Source of the DNA: Methanoculleus frigidifontis
Lineage (GTDB): Archaea > Halobacteriota > Methanomicrobia > Methanomicrobiales > Methanoculleaceae
Reading direction: 5' to 3'
NCBI RefSeq assembly: GCF_030464345.1
Contig: NZ_VCYH01000002.1
Coordinates: forward strand, 1 to 64,000
Length of the DNA stretch: 64,000 nucleotides
Part shown: positions 8,797-17,572 of the stretch, piece by piece
Layout: each line of letters opens with the position of its first letter
Position numbering within the stretch: the first letter of the stretch is position 1
Made by a program: the position numbers and the translations under genes
The notes under the pieces: generated by a model
What the model was told of the DNA's origin: nothing
The model's database searches: none
What the model saw: the letters and a program-made list of their open reading frames with translations, nothing else

Positions 8797-9068
8797 TTTA
8801 GTCGATCAAACATCACTGAGAACACTCTTATGTCTTGCCAACTGGCAAAGTTGGGCTGCAGGATCTCACGGATCGTATCCATGACTGCAAGTAGGTCGAC
8901 GAAACTGCGATAGTCCAGTTCCAGATCTTCTTTAAGCAGCAAGAGAACCAGCAGTTGGTGCTGGGTGTAGGTTTTCTTCGAGTATTTGCAGGAATAGAGC
9001 GGAATGTGGGACGCCTTGACGGCAGACAGAGCTGCCTCGGTTAATCTGATATACTGGGACGATGACAC
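8781..9068 (-). pseudogene. DDE transposase, N-terminal fragment
   Basis: The reading starts with GTG at 9068 and encodes SKKTYTQHQLLVLLLLKEDL and YRSFVDLLAVMDTIREIL, the conserved N-terminal helical region of archaeal IS4/IS5-like transposases. After REILQ at about 8860 the sequence no longer looks like the family; it runs into the 5' flank of the IS1634-type gene, so that element probably inserted here. The catalytic domain is gone. The last few codons overlap the start of the truncated IS1634-type gene. Confidence 0.6.
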
Positions 9069-9075
9069 TAAGAGT

Positions 9076-9115
9076 AGCTCCTTGCTTTTGTCTTTGGTCG
9101 GATAAACAAGGAGCT
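9076..9115. repeat. Inverted repeat upstream of the transposase fragment
   Basis: AGCTCCTTG at 9076-9084 is exactly inverted as CAAGGAGCT at 9107-9115, separated by 22 bases. It may be part of the end of the IS element whose fragment starts at 9068, or a hairpin downstream of the zinc-ribbon gene. Confidence 0.5.
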
Positions 9116-9168
9116 CCCATTCTCATAACAACTTCGCTGAACTCACCGGGCAAGCCCAAGTACGATTT

Positions 9169-9363
9169 CTACAAAGCCAATATTTCTTTCAGTATCCTTG
9201 AAGCTGCATATCTAATTGCTGGATTATCATCTTCTAGCCCCTTTTTTAAATTTTCTTTTCGATTTTCACTTCCCTTTAAATGATTTGTCGCCTTACAATT
9301 TGAGCATGTTTGACATTCAATGTAGTTTCTTGTCCCACAGATGTAGCAATCATACCACTTCAT
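9169..9363 (-). CDS. Small zinc-ribbon protein with HEAT-like tail
   Basis: This 64-aa protein has two pairs of cysteines, CYIC at residues 6-9 and CSNC at 20-23, spaced as in a zinc ribbon, with an extra Cys at 17. The C-terminal half (NPAIRYAASRILKEIL) looks like one HEAT-type helix pair. The start ATG lies eight bases after the stop of the radical SAM gene, and its ribosome-binding site AGGTGA overlaps that stop codon, so the two are almost certainly co-transcribed and coupled. I do not recognise the family. It may recruit the enzyme to RNA or protein; that is inference. It is AT-rich like its partner. Confidence 0.6.
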   Translation of the reverse strand: MKWYDCYICGTRNYIECQTCSNCKATNHLKGSENRKENLKKGLEDDNPAIRYAASRILKEILAL

Positions 9364-9371
9364 AGAATCAC

Positions 9372-10208
9372 CTAGTATGGAGATAGCAGTTGACCACAGC
9401 CAGCCTCAATATTCAGTCCAAGGCTATCAAATACAACTGTTATTATCCCGTTGTTTTCCAATTCTTCTTTAAATAGATCTCTTTTTTCAATTGGACTCTT
9501 TGAAAGATTAATATTCGGAATTGGATTGTATGAGGCAAGAGTGAGGATAATATCCCTGTCACGCAACAGATTAATTAAATTTTCCAAATCTGTTCTCTCA
9601 TCATTCACCCCTTTTATCATAGTGTAGTTTAGACGTACCCACGTTCCGGTCACTTCTGAAAAGTAGTCGAGAGAACTCATAAGTTCTTCTAATGGATAGA
9701 TTCTATTTATTGGAATAAGTGCATTTCTTGTCTCATTATCAGCTGCATGCAGCGATACTTGAAGTTTAATATGCAGCTTATTATCTGCCAGTTGTCGAAT
9801 TTTTGGTGCCACTCCAACTGTTGATATGGAGCAATACAAATCCTCATCAATCGTATCCCTAACAAAATTCATGGCTTTAACTAATTCTTCGTAGTTATTT
9901 AGTGGTTCACCAATGGAATCAAAATGCCACTGATTATCAAGAGTAGTGGGAGTCAGTAAATCAAACATTTGAATGTACTGATCAGCAATTTCACTCCATT
10001 GAAGGGGTCGGACATATGGGTAATTGGATGTAGCACACATCTTGCAGTTTAAATTGCACCCAACATGGGTTGACGAGCAAAAGTGACTCATAAAGTCATC
10101 CCATATTACAACTAAACTCTCAATTTGATGACTATCTGACGTCTCCCAGATGAATTTAACGCACTGATCTGATGAGTTCAGCTGCTTTTTCAATTTTAAT
10201 CTGTTCAT
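9372..10208 (-). CDS. Compact RlmN/Cfr-like radical SAM methyltransferase
   Basis: This 278-aa protein has the radical SAM cluster motif C51-x3-C55-x2-C58 (GCNLNCKMC). Other marks are those of RlmN/Cfr: DSIGEPLNNY (compare GEP in RlmN), LHAADNETRNALIPINRIYP, and a C-terminal AGCGQL. Two cysteines needed for the RlmN methyl-transfer mechanism have counterparts: C44, seven residues before the cluster, and C271 in CGQL. RlmN methylates C2 of an adenosine in 23S rRNA and some tRNAs. The usual N-terminal helical domain is missing, so the protein is about 80-100 residues short, and the substrate may differ. AT-rich sequence next to insertion sequences suggests horizontal transfer. Confidence 0.8.
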   Translation of the reverse strand: MNRLKLKKQLNSSDQCVKFIWETSDSHQIESLVVIWDDFMSHFCSSTHVGCNLNCKMCATSNYPYVRPLQWSEIADQYIQMFDLLTPTTLDNQWHFDSIGEPLNNYEELVKAMNFVRDTIDEDLYCSISTVGVAPKIRQLADNKLHIKLQVSLHAADNETRNALIPINRIYPLEELMSSLDYFSEVTGTWVRLNYTMIKGVNDERTDLENLINLLRDRDIILTLASYNPIPNINLSKSPIEKRDLFKEELENNGIITVVFDSLGLNIEAGCGQLLSPY

Positions 10209-10569
10209 AGAAAAAAAACGGAAACTCTGTATTTAATAATTACGAAATGCGTGCCCTATATAATCTCGGCTGCTTTGTTGCACAATCCCCCAAGGGTTCC
10301 TCAACAGATATTCCTGCGGCGGCTTCGCTCGAGCCACCGTAGCAAACAGCGTGGTGTAAAAGTTTACTTTCATCCTAATCTCACGGAACATTCTCTCCCG
10401 GAACTTTGCGCGCACCCCTTCCCCACAATTCGTTTGAAACTGAAGAAGTCCCTTTTGACCCGAACTCCGCATGATTTAGGGCATATACTTCCTTCTTCGC
10501 GTTCTTTTTCGGCATTCCCTGATGCAGAAGGAAAGATCTATATATTCATAATCCCTAATATTATATCAT
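10209..10569. other. Intergenic region, no clear gene
   Basis: About 360 bases separate the divergent radical SAM and transposase genes. On the minus strand TATTAAATA near 10230-10240 is a plausible TATA box for the radical SAM operon. The rest includes short open frames of unlikely composition and probably holds the left end of the downstream insertion sequence. No inverted repeat matching the right side was recognised. Confidence 0.35.
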
Positions 10570-11994
10570 ATGGATGCGTGGGTCCGGGCATGGCTGGAGG
10601 AGCAGCGGCGGCAAGGGGAGAGGTGCCTTGAGATCAAGGAGATCCAGGGCAAACCCTACGTCTACCGGTCGACGAGCGTTTACGACAAGACAACCAAATC
10701 GCCGAAGAAGGTCAGCACATACCTTGGCAGGCTCACGAAAGATCAGGGTCTCCTCGCCAAAGGAAAAAGAGGGCAGAGCATCCCGATGTCTCCCCGCAGC
10801 GTTCGTGAATACGGGAATGCCGCTCTGATGGCCGAGGAGTTCGGGGAGGTGCTCCCGGTTCTCCGGGAAGCGTTCCCGACCTGCTGGCAGGAGATCGTTG
10901 CTCTCACCTTCACCCGGATCGCCGGGTATACCCCACTCTCGCGAGTGGGGGATGCCTGGGAGAAACTCGACAACACCCTTGCCCTCTCCGCGGACTGCGA
11001 CCCCCGCACCCTCGCCCGGGTTCTCACCGAAGTCGGCGGCGACCGCGCCGCCCAGCAGAGGGTGTTCCAACATCTCTCCTCGCAGGCGCAGCAGCTCGTC
11101 TACGACCTCTCGTTCATCTTCTCTCACTCCGATACCGTGAACCTCGCCGAGTTCGGCTACAACGCCGAAGGCGTCTGGTTGCCGCAGGTCAACATCGCAC
11201 TCTTCAGCGCGACGGACACCGGCCTTCCCGTGATGATCCGTGCCCTGCCGGGCTCGGTCAGGGATGTCGCCACCCTCGTCGGATCCCTCGCCAAGATCGA
11301 TACCGCCAGGACGACCCTCGTCCTCGACCGGGGTTTCGTCTCGGAGAAAAACGAACAGATCCTGACCGAGGCAAAGATCCCGTTCGTCCTCCCCCAGCGG
11401 CGCAACAGTGTCCGGTATGCAACGCGGATCCATCTCACCGACCACTTCTTCTACCACAAACGGCTCATTCATGCCGGAAGATGCGAGGTTGATGGCTTGA
11501 CACTCTACCTCTACGAAGATGCCGATCTCGCGGTGGAAGAGCAGAAGACCCTCTACCGCCTGCTGGAGGAAGGAGAGATCGATCGGGAGACGTTGAACCA
11601 GCGGCTGAAGCGTGCCGGCAGGGTCCTGATCCTCTCCTCGATCACGGCACCGCCGCAGGAGATCTATGAACTGTATAAGTCCCGAAATATGGTCGAGAAC
11701 CATTTCGCTGCGTTCAAGAGCCTGATTCAGGCAGACAAACTCTATCTCCGGGATGCCACGGCAGTCTTCGGCCATGTCTTCATTGGATTCCTCTGTCTCT
11801 ATCTCTACTGCCGGATCCTGAACCGGATCAAGCAGGCAGGGCTGTCAGCCCACCTCTCACCACAGGGACTGCTCCTGAAACTCTCAAAGGTGTATGCAGT
11901 GATCTACGAGAAGGAGAGACGGATGACCGAGGTGCCAAGACAGGTGCGGGGAATCGCCGAGAAGCTCAACCTCGGCATATTCCCTAATAGGTGA
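10570..11994 (+). CDS. IS1634/IS4-type DDE transposase
   Basis: This 474-aa protein is complete. The catalytic triad can be placed: Asp in FSHSDTVNLAEFGYN, Asp in TLVLDRGFVSEKN and Glu in YKSRNMVENHFAAFKS (the Y-x2-R-x3-E pattern of the IS4 superfamily). An N-terminal region with YLGRLTKDQG is also usual in IS1634-like proteins. Unlike the AT-rich neighbours it has high-GC codons like the chromosome, so it is well adapted to this host or its relatives. The start ATG at 10570 directly follows an AT-rich stretch with no ribosome-binding site. Probably an active element; its terminal repeats were not identified. Confidence 0.88.
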   Translation: MDAWVRAWLEEQRRQGERCLEIKEIQGKPYVYRSTSVYDKTTKSPKKVSTYLGRLTKDQGLLAKGKRGQSIPMSPRSVREYGNAALMAEEFGEVLPVLREAFPTCWQEIVALTFTRIAGYTPLSRVGDAWEKLDNTLALSADCDPRTLARVLTEVGGDRAAQQRVFQHLSSQAQQLVYDLSFIFSHSDTVNLAEFGYNAEGVWLPQVNIALFSATDTGLPVMIRALPGSVRDVATLVGSLAKIDTARTTLVLDRGFVSEKNEQILTEAKIPFVLPQRRNSVRYATRIHLTDHFFYHKRLIHAGRCEVDGLTLYLYEDADLAVEEQKTLYRLLEEGEIDRETLNQRLKRAGRVLILSSITAPPQEIYELYKSRNMVENHFAAFKSLIQADKLYLRDATAVFGHVFIGFLCLYLYCRILNRIKQAGLSAHLSPQGLLLKLSKVYAVIYEKERRMTEVPRQVRGIAEKLNLGIFPNR

Positions 11995-12685
11995 GGAGTT
12001 TGGGTTCTATCGTATGCACCACCTATAAGCACCTGATATAACGGTGCTCCTCGCTGCAGTGGTGCTGCACCAGGTCAAGAAGGCAGGTGAACATCCGATC
12101 GTCCTGCACCAACTCGTCGGGGATTTCCAGATCGAGAACCCGAACGTGTACGACTGCACAGCATAAAAAACGAGGGAGGAGGGCATCCCCCTCGCTCAGA
12201 CTCATGCCCACCGCCCATCAGAACAGTATGGGCATGAGCCGTATTCTATCGTGTGCCCGGGAACAGGAGATGCTGCTCGCTTCCGCAAAACCCAAAAAGA
12301 GCCCCCGCATTTCATCGCTCTCATCAGGCTTCCGGCGGCCTGCCGGCATGCACCTTCCGGAGCAGGGCTCCCCCACCCTGTCCGCGCCCGCTGTTGCATG
12401 CCGACCCTGCCGTACATCAACCTCTCCCGGACACACACACCCTTACCGCACTCACTATACTTAAACGTTCAAGTGGCCTGGAAGGCGGGTTGCTCCACGA
12501 CGACCCGGTGCACGGTGCAGGGACAAACCACCGGATACACCGGTATAGCAGGGAAAATACTCCCGAAAACAGCACGGACCAAAAAGGAGCGGCCACTGCA
12601 GTGAGTGCTGCAGCACGGGGGTGTGGGAATGGCAGAAGGCTGCCCTCACCGAAACCACCCGTGCCGGCCGTTCACAAACCGCGTA
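11995..12685. other. Long non-coding region with a hairpin at 12201-12238
   Basis: No convincing gene is present in about 690 bases. A perfect 10-base inverted repeat (CTCATGCCCA at 12201-12210, TGGGCATGAG at 12229-12238) forms a hairpin with an 18-base loop. Just before it, CGAGGG...CCCTCG near 12170-12195 can also pair. A minus-strand frame at 12023-12211 (62 aa) is possible but shows no domain and runs through the hairpin. The right end of the upstream insertion sequence is presumably near 12000. Confidence 0.4.
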
Positions 12686-13264
12686 TCAGCTCGTATTCGC
12701 GGCACCCATCGTCTCGTTCGCCGTCATATTCCCGGCACCGAGATCGACCGTCGGCGGAACCATCACCGCGTCGATGACGTGAATGACTCCATTGCTTGCC
12801 TCGATGTCACTCTGGATAACAATCGCATCGTCGATGGTAACAGCACCGTCCGTGGCGTTCACCGAGAGCGTGCTGCCCTCAAGGGTCTCGAGCGAATTCA
12901 ACTGTGCAAGATCCGATGCCATATACCGGCCGGGTACGACGTGGTAGAGCAGGATCTGCTGCAGATCGCCTTCAGGGTCCTGCATCAGCTGGTCGAGCGT
13001 GCCCGCCGGCAAAGCCTCGAATGCGGCGTCCGTCGGTGCAAAGACAGTATACGGCCCTTCCTGGCTGAGAGCGTCGGTCAGGTTTGCAGCCTGAACCGCT
13101 GCAACCAGCGTCGAAAACTGAGGATCTGCGGCAGCGATCTCAACGATCGTCTGGCCAGTGGTTTCATTTCCGGTTTCGTTTGCGGGCTGCTCCGTAGTAC
13201 ACCCGCAGCATAGAACCAGCAGCCCGACAATCAGGGCTACCAGCACCACCATAGAATACTTCAT
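12686..13264 (-). CDS. Fasciclin (FAS1) domain lipoprotein
   Basis: The 192-aa protein starts with a hydrophobic segment and the lipobox-like LLVLCCGC, so it is likely a secreted, lipid-anchored protein on the outer face of the membrane. After an Asn/Thr-rich linker come the FAS1 hallmarks: [16 protein letters not shown] near residue 70, LLYHVVPG, and the final [15 protein letters not shown]1 domains mediate adhesion. The start was set at 13264, not the in-frame ATG 33 bases upstream, because GGAGGGGGG lies just before it. A TATA box at 13317-13327 leaves a leader of about 30 bases. It is a paralogue of the fasciclin part of the gene at 18295. Confidence 0.9.
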   Translation of the reverse strand: MKYSMVVLVALIVGLLVLCCGCTTEQPANETGNETTGQTIVEIAAADPQFSTLVAAVQAANLTDALSQEGPYTVFAPTDAAFEALPAGTLDQLMQDPEGDLQQILLYHVVPGRYMASDLAQLNSLETLEGSTLSVNATDGAVTIDDAIVIQSDIEASNGVIHVIDAVMVPPTVDLGAGNMTANETMGAANTS

Positions 13265-13316
13265 TTCTACCCCCCTCCGTATCAAACGGATATACACTGC
13301 GCTACCATGCGCTCCT

Positions 13317-13327
13317 CATATAAAAGG
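13317..13327 (-). promoter_or_regulatory. TATA box of the fasciclin lipoprotein gene
   Basis: Read on the minus strand the sequence is CCTTTTATATG, a good archaeal BRE/TATA. It is centred 58 bases upstream of the chosen start, leaving a leader of roughly 30 bases that contains the ribosome-binding site. Confidence 0.5.
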
Positions 13328-13900
13328 GTGACTCCTCCGAAAGCGGGGAATGGTTGCTTCCCGGCACCGTCACACCCACGATGCCCTGCCGTTGTGCAGC
13401 CGGATCATCGATATCAAAATCCGGTAGTGCTCCAGCATATACCTGATACGTGATCTCAGAGAATCCGACCGAAATTACGCTATCCACCAACCCGCGTTCA
13501 TGACAAAAAATAACCTGGGGGAAAGATTTCCATTATCGGGCTCTGGTGAAGCCCTATTCCGGCTGTCATTCTTCCCTGACGAGATTGATGCCGGACCAGG
13601 CCTTTTTTCTCACGCATGCCCGCATGCCGTGGACCGTGGTGGCTATCGCCATAGGGGTGGGGCTGACGGGGAGGGGTTTTCCCCTCCCCTGTCTTACGCA
13701 AAGATCCTCACGCCTCACCCCCCACCTCGCCCGGCCTCCGGCCTCCTCCCCCCTCCCCAGGGGGCGGGGGCAGTCATGGCGATACCCAGGGGAAAGCCGT
13801 GCCCCGGGGTGCAATCAATCGGGAACACCCGGATGCGATCGCAACAAAGGGAGTATCAGTTGTTTCGCAGGGCACTGCCCAACATCCGGACGAATACCAT
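13328..13900. other. Non-coding region with a perfect GC-rich hairpin
   Basis: No gene with credible codon use is seen. The most notable structure is GGGGAGGGG at 13668-13676, a TTTT loop, and CCCCTCCCC at 13681-13689. C-rich tracts follow to about 13770. A minus-strand frame at 13302-13490 overlaps the promoter of the fasciclin gene and was not accepted. The hairpin could end transcription of the thioredoxin-NHL gene, though no T-run follows it on the minus strand. Confidence 0.4.
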
Positions 13901-15367
13901 CTATTTCCAGATCGACAGCGTGGAGACAACGCGTTGATCGGGATCGTATACCCGGACGGCATGGTTGCCGGTGTCGACGATGTACCAGAGTCCCTGCAGG
14001 AAGACGAGATCGCCCGGCTCGTTCAACCGTACGTCACCGGCGAGCCCGTCGCGGTATCCCTGCGTACCGCTGCCCGCCATCGAAAGAACCCATGATGTCC
14101 GCGTATTGAGCCACTTCACCTTGTGGTTTTTTGTATCGGCAATATAGACTATGCCATCGGTGTAGGAGATGCCGACCGGGTGGTTGATCCGGGCCATCGG
14201 GGCGACGGTGTCGAAGTCTCCGAAGTCGGAGAGGGCGTGACCGATGAGTGTGGTTACCATTCCTCTGCAGATATGCCGGACCGCCGACGCATTGCTGTCT
14301 GCAACATAGAGCGTGCCGACACCGTCGGTGGTGATTCCGGTCGGCATGGCAAAAGCAGCGTCCACGAGCGGACCGTCCCGAAGGGCTTCCACTCCCGTGC
14401 CGGCATACGGCCGGATCTCGCGCGTTGCAAGATGCATCCGCCAGATCTGATCCGCACCGGCCATAGCGATATAGAGATACTCCCCGAGCAGCGTCAGATC
14501 CCAGGGGGAGTTCAGCGCAGCATCGGTGCCCCACCCCCCGTCACTTCTCTCCGCCGCCTGAAGACCGGTACCGGCAACGGTCTCCACCGTCTCTTCCTGC
14601 AGGGACACCTTTCTGATGAGGTGGTTGCCGGCATCCGCAACATACAGGGCGTCCTCACCGGCATCGTAGACCAGACCCTGAGGCATGTACATCGCCGCGT
14701 CGGTGAAACTGCCGTCCTGTCTCCCGGGCCTGCCCGAACCGGCAGCTGCGAGGATTCTTCCATCCGGCCTGACGGCAAGGATACGGTGATGATTCGAATC
14801 GGCAATAAAGAGTCTGCCACCCCCCAGATCCGCTGCAATCTTTCCCGGATAGTACAGCGTCCCCCCCGCTGCCACGTCCTTTATAAGCCCGAACTTCATC
14901 CGTTCCGTATTCAGGATTCCCCGCTGTGCAGATTCCCTGCTCACCTTCTCGACCATCGGGCCGAGCCGCTCATAGACGCCCTCCCCGACCATCTTGCCGA
15001 CGACGTTTCCCTCCGGATCGATCAGAATAAATGTAGGCCATGACGATATCCCGAACTGCCGCCAGAGGGTCAGATTGCGGTCGACAACCACCGGGTGCTC
15101 AAAATGCGCATGGAGAATCGCCTCGCCGATGTTTGCGGTCACCTTCTCACTCTCATACCGCGTGGAATGCACGCCGATAACGACCAGCTCGGGATAGTGT
15201 TCTACAAGCCGGTGGAGATCAGGCATCATCTGGATGCAGCTGACACAGCTGAATGTCCAGAAACCGAGAAGCACAATCTTACCCTGCAGATCCCGCAGAT
15301 GGAGCGGCCGGTCAGTATTGAGCCACTCGAGATCGCCGGCAAATTCAGGGGCAGACAAGAGGTTCAT
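13901..15367 (-). CDS. Thioredoxin-fold / NHL-repeat protein (NHLRC2-like)
   Basis: The 488-aa protein joins an N-terminal thioredoxin-like domain (residues 1-150) to a six-bladed NHL beta-propeller (about 175-485). The redox pair is visible as FSCVSC (C41 and C44), followed by a cis-Pro-type loop at SSWPTFILIDPEG. The propeller repeats follow the pattern MYMPQGL...LYVADAGNHLIRKV, MPTGIT..LYVADSN and HPVGIS..VYIADTKNHKVKWL. The architecture matches NHLRC2-type proteins found in all domains of life, whose substrate is unclear. No signal peptide is visible, so it acts in the cytoplasm. It stands alone, with short spacers on both sides. Confidence 0.88.
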   Translation of the reverse strand: MNLLSAPEFAGDLEWLNTDRPLHLRDLQGKIVLLGFWTFSCVSCIQMMPDLHRLVEHYPELVVIGVHSTRYESEKVTANIGEAILHAHFEHPVVVDRNLTLWRQFGISSWPTFILIDPEGNVVGKMVGEGVYERLGPMVEKVSRESAQRGILNTERMKFGLIKDVAAGGTLYYPGKIAADLGGGRLFIADSNHHRILAVRPDGRILAAAGSGRPGRQDGSFTDAAMYMPQGLVYDAGEDALYVADAGNHLIRKVSLQEETVETVAGTGLQAAERSDGGWGTDAALNSPWDLTLLGEYLYIAMAGADQIWRMHLATREIRPYAGTGVEALRDGPLVDAAFAMPTGITTDGVGTLYVADSNASAVRHICRGMVTTLIGHALSDFGDFDTVAPMARINHPVGISYTDGIVYIADTKNHKVKWLNTRTSWVLSMAGSGTQGYRDGLAGDVRLNEPGDLVFLQGLWYIVDTGNHAVRVYDPDQRVVSTLSIWK

Positions 15368-15549
15368 GGGGAGTCTCTACAGGCAAAGGATTATATGAAT
15401 GTTGGGTCGGCACGCAGCGTGCAGATGAGAGAGCCCGGGCATTCATTGCAGACAGGATGGCCGAGGATGGCCGCCATCCCGCCACCTGCTCCTCCCGAGA
15501 CGGTACAGACCCGATCCGTCGTTCGGCGAAGGCATAGCTGCATGGCGTT

Positions 15550-16440
15550 TCATCGCGGAAACAGTTCTCTCTCTGCACGATGCAGCATTCCACGGCAGAA
15601 CCCGATGACACTCTCTACGCGGCTTCGCTGATAGACATCGGGTTTGATGAGATACTCGCGGGGTAGTGCACGGATAGAGACGAACACCCTCTCCCAGGGG
15701 ATTTCCGCCGCCTCGTGCAGCTCACGGCCGTTCCTGATATGAAACCCCCGGAGCGATTCCGCCGGTATGATCTCAAGGTCGTTGATGAGATCGCCTCGCG
15801 CAGCTGCATGGAGTTCCCGCAGATTCAGGGCAACGCCTGCAGTATCGACGATCTCCGGACAGGTTGCGGCAAGAAGCGTCCAGAACGACCGGAGCTGGCT
15901 GCCGGTGGAGATGCTCTGGTCGGCCCGGTTCACCAGGAGCAGCAGCGGAGCGGCACCGAACGCACTCTCAAAGACACCGGAGAGGAGAATCATCGCCCGA
16001 AGGAGAACCGACCCGGTATTCTTCCGGTCCCCAGGGTAGATCTCGATCGCATACGGCGGCGTACCGAGACGGTCGGCAACGGCAAGGAGCATATCCGTGT
16101 ACTCACCCGCCCAGGCACCGTCATACCACCGGAGCGGGGGCGTAATCCGCCGTCCATGCCGGTCAACCCTGGGAATAGCGGGATCGGTATGGAGGCTGTA
16201 GCGCAGATCTGCAGGAAGCGATATATCCTGCCGGTAGAGACATTCGATAGACGACCGGGTGAGAAAATCCCCGATCTCCTGTCCGGTGCGTTCCACTTCA
16301 GTTCTATTCTTGATACGATCGGCCGGCACTTCAACGACACTGCAGGAGAGAGCCGTTGCCGGACCCCAGCGGTCAAGGAGGCCGCCCCGCTGCTCCGTTT
16401 CGGTGACGTTCGGATAGACGTACTGCGCTTCACCCATCAT
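15550..16440 (-). CDS. Conserved-looking protein of unknown function
   Basis: The 296-aa soluble protein matches no family I can name with confidence. Visible features are RWYDGAWAGEYTDMLLAVAD in the middle, a hydrophobic stretch LLLLVNRADQSI, a conserved-looking segment ALNLRELHAAARGD and FHIRNGRELHEA, followed by PREYLIKPDVYQRSRVE. Alternating hydrophobic strands and charged helices could fit a TIM-barrel such as the xylose-isomerase/UV-endonuclease group, but I see no metal-ligand set that would prove it. Codon use fits the chromosome and the frame is intact. The start ATG is at 16440, with another ATG directly after it. Confidence 0.6.
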   Translation of the reverse strand: MMGEAQYVYPNVTETEQRGGLLDRWGPATALSCSVVEVPADRIKNRTEVERTGQEIGDFLTRSSIECLYRQDISLPADLRYSLHTDPAIPRVDRHGRRITPPLRWYDGAWAGEYTDMLLAVADRLGTPPYAIEIYPGDRKNTGSVLLRAMILLSGVFESAFGAAPLLLLVNRADQSISTGSQLRSFWTLLAATCPEIVDTAGVALNLRELHAAARGDLINDLEIIPAESLRGFHIRNGRELHEAAEIPWERVFVSIRALPREYLIKPDVYQRSRVESVIGFCRGMLHRAERELFPR

Positions 16441-16632
16441 GCATCGGGCTACCCCATGCAGGAAGAGAAGAAATACATTGGCATCGGGGCGGGAAGATGA
16501 GAATATCGATACGAAATCAGGCTTTCACGGTGAAAACAGAACCTGAAGACAGACCGGTTGCGGATCGACACGGCACGCCTCCCCCCAGCAGGCAAGGGCA
16601 CGCGTATCAGGGATACCGGTGATCCGGCCGGA

Positions 16633-16803
16633 TCAGTCCTCGTAAAGATCCATCGCTTCAAAATCGTCTTCGAAATCATCGGGATACGGAACATCGACGA
16701 CGACTGCACCGTCTTCGAGGACGTCCCCGATCTCAAAGTACAGGCCGGTCGGATACTCCCGTTCTTCCATCTTTCCGTTCGATTGTTTGACGAGCAGCCA
16801 CAT
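16633..16803 (-). CDS. 56-residue acidic microprotein
   Basis: A short frame begins with ATG at 16803, preceded by a perfect GGAGGT five bases upstream, and ends with TGA at 16633-16635. The product starts MWLLVKQSNGKMEEREYPTG, continues with YFEIGDVLEDGAVVVDV, and ends in a very acidic tail rich in Asp, Glu and Phe. The alternating pattern suggests a small beta-barrel or SH3-like fold, and the tail could bind a basic partner. No family was recognised. The strong ribosome-binding site and codon use support a real gene. Confidence 0.6.
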   Translation of the reverse strand: MWLLVKQSNGKMEEREYPTGLYFEIGDVLEDGAVVVDVPYPDDFEDDFEAMDLYED

Positions 16804-17572
16804 ATGCTACCTCCGTATCGCAGGCTGGCAATCAGAGCCGTAGCGCGATGCTATATTCTTGTATCAGCTGGATGATGGATAAGGACTTTGCGATCTTCGG
16901 CGCAACAATTCACCGCGCATATCATATGTTTAAAAGCCACCAGGTGTTCTGCCGGGAATAATACCGAAAAATAACCAGGTGAGCGCGGGAGCCGCCGAGA
17001 CTGACGTGTGGCGGCAGAGAAAAAGCGCATTGTGATTGACCCTCGAAACAGAAGCTGCGCCAGGCAAAAGCCCCCCCGCAGGATCAGGAGTGGCGATGCA
17101 GAAGCACCAGAGCCTGCGCCATACGTCTGGACGACACGGTTATCGGCATTGATGCGTCCGACGGATATACCGAGCACATTCCAAAAGTACTCATGGATGG
17201 AACGATCGATCTAGATTGACACTACTCCTCTCTGGTATATCAGCAAAAAAGGTGCATCGGAGGCGCACCTGCAAGCACGGATATTCCTGGGATGTCGCGT
17301 GGGGGGAGGGTGCGGGAGGGGGGGCCCTGCCCCCTCCTGCTAGCGAGTATTAGGATAACCTCACCGACAGGGCTGGCATCAGCCCGATCGTTGAACGGAT
17401 GGGGATCCGAAACAGGCGCATCGTATTGAACCGATCGGTCAGGTGCAGCGTCCCCGGATACGGTGAAGAGGTGTACATGTGCTCCAGGGCGTTGCTGCTA
17501 TGAAGGTCTCACCGACACGCACAGAACCAACATTTATTTATCCCGGGTTCCGATCCGGGATCGAGTGAGACG
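16804..17572. other. Long intergenic region with hairpin and coding-like tail
   Basis: About 770 bases lack a clear gene. The plus-strand frame 17041-17217 (no good start, TGA at the end) encodes a natural-looking tail, RLDDTVIGIDASDGYTEHIP, perhaps the remnant of a decayed or frameshifted gene. A hairpin with GGAGGGGG at 17315-17322 and CCCCCTCC at 17330-17337 resembles the one at 13668-13689. The right edge holds the promoter of the phosphodiesterase gene (CATTTATTTA at 17531-17540). Confidence 0.4.

Noticed and set aside
10233-10472. 79-codon minus-strand frame
   Set aside because: It lies in the promoter region of the radical SAM operon and looks like degenerate IS-flank sequence.
10561-11775. 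404-codon frame antisense to the intact transposase
   Set aside because: The transposase carries the full DDE triad; the antisense product is low-complexity and has no domain.
12023-12211. 62-codon minus-strand frame
   Set aside because: It runs through a perfect hairpin and has no start signal or domain; kept only as a note in the intergenic entry.
13302-13490. 62-codon minus-strand frame upstream of the fasciclin lipoprotein
   Set aside because: Its 3' part overlaps the TATA box of that gene, and the product has no recognisable feature.
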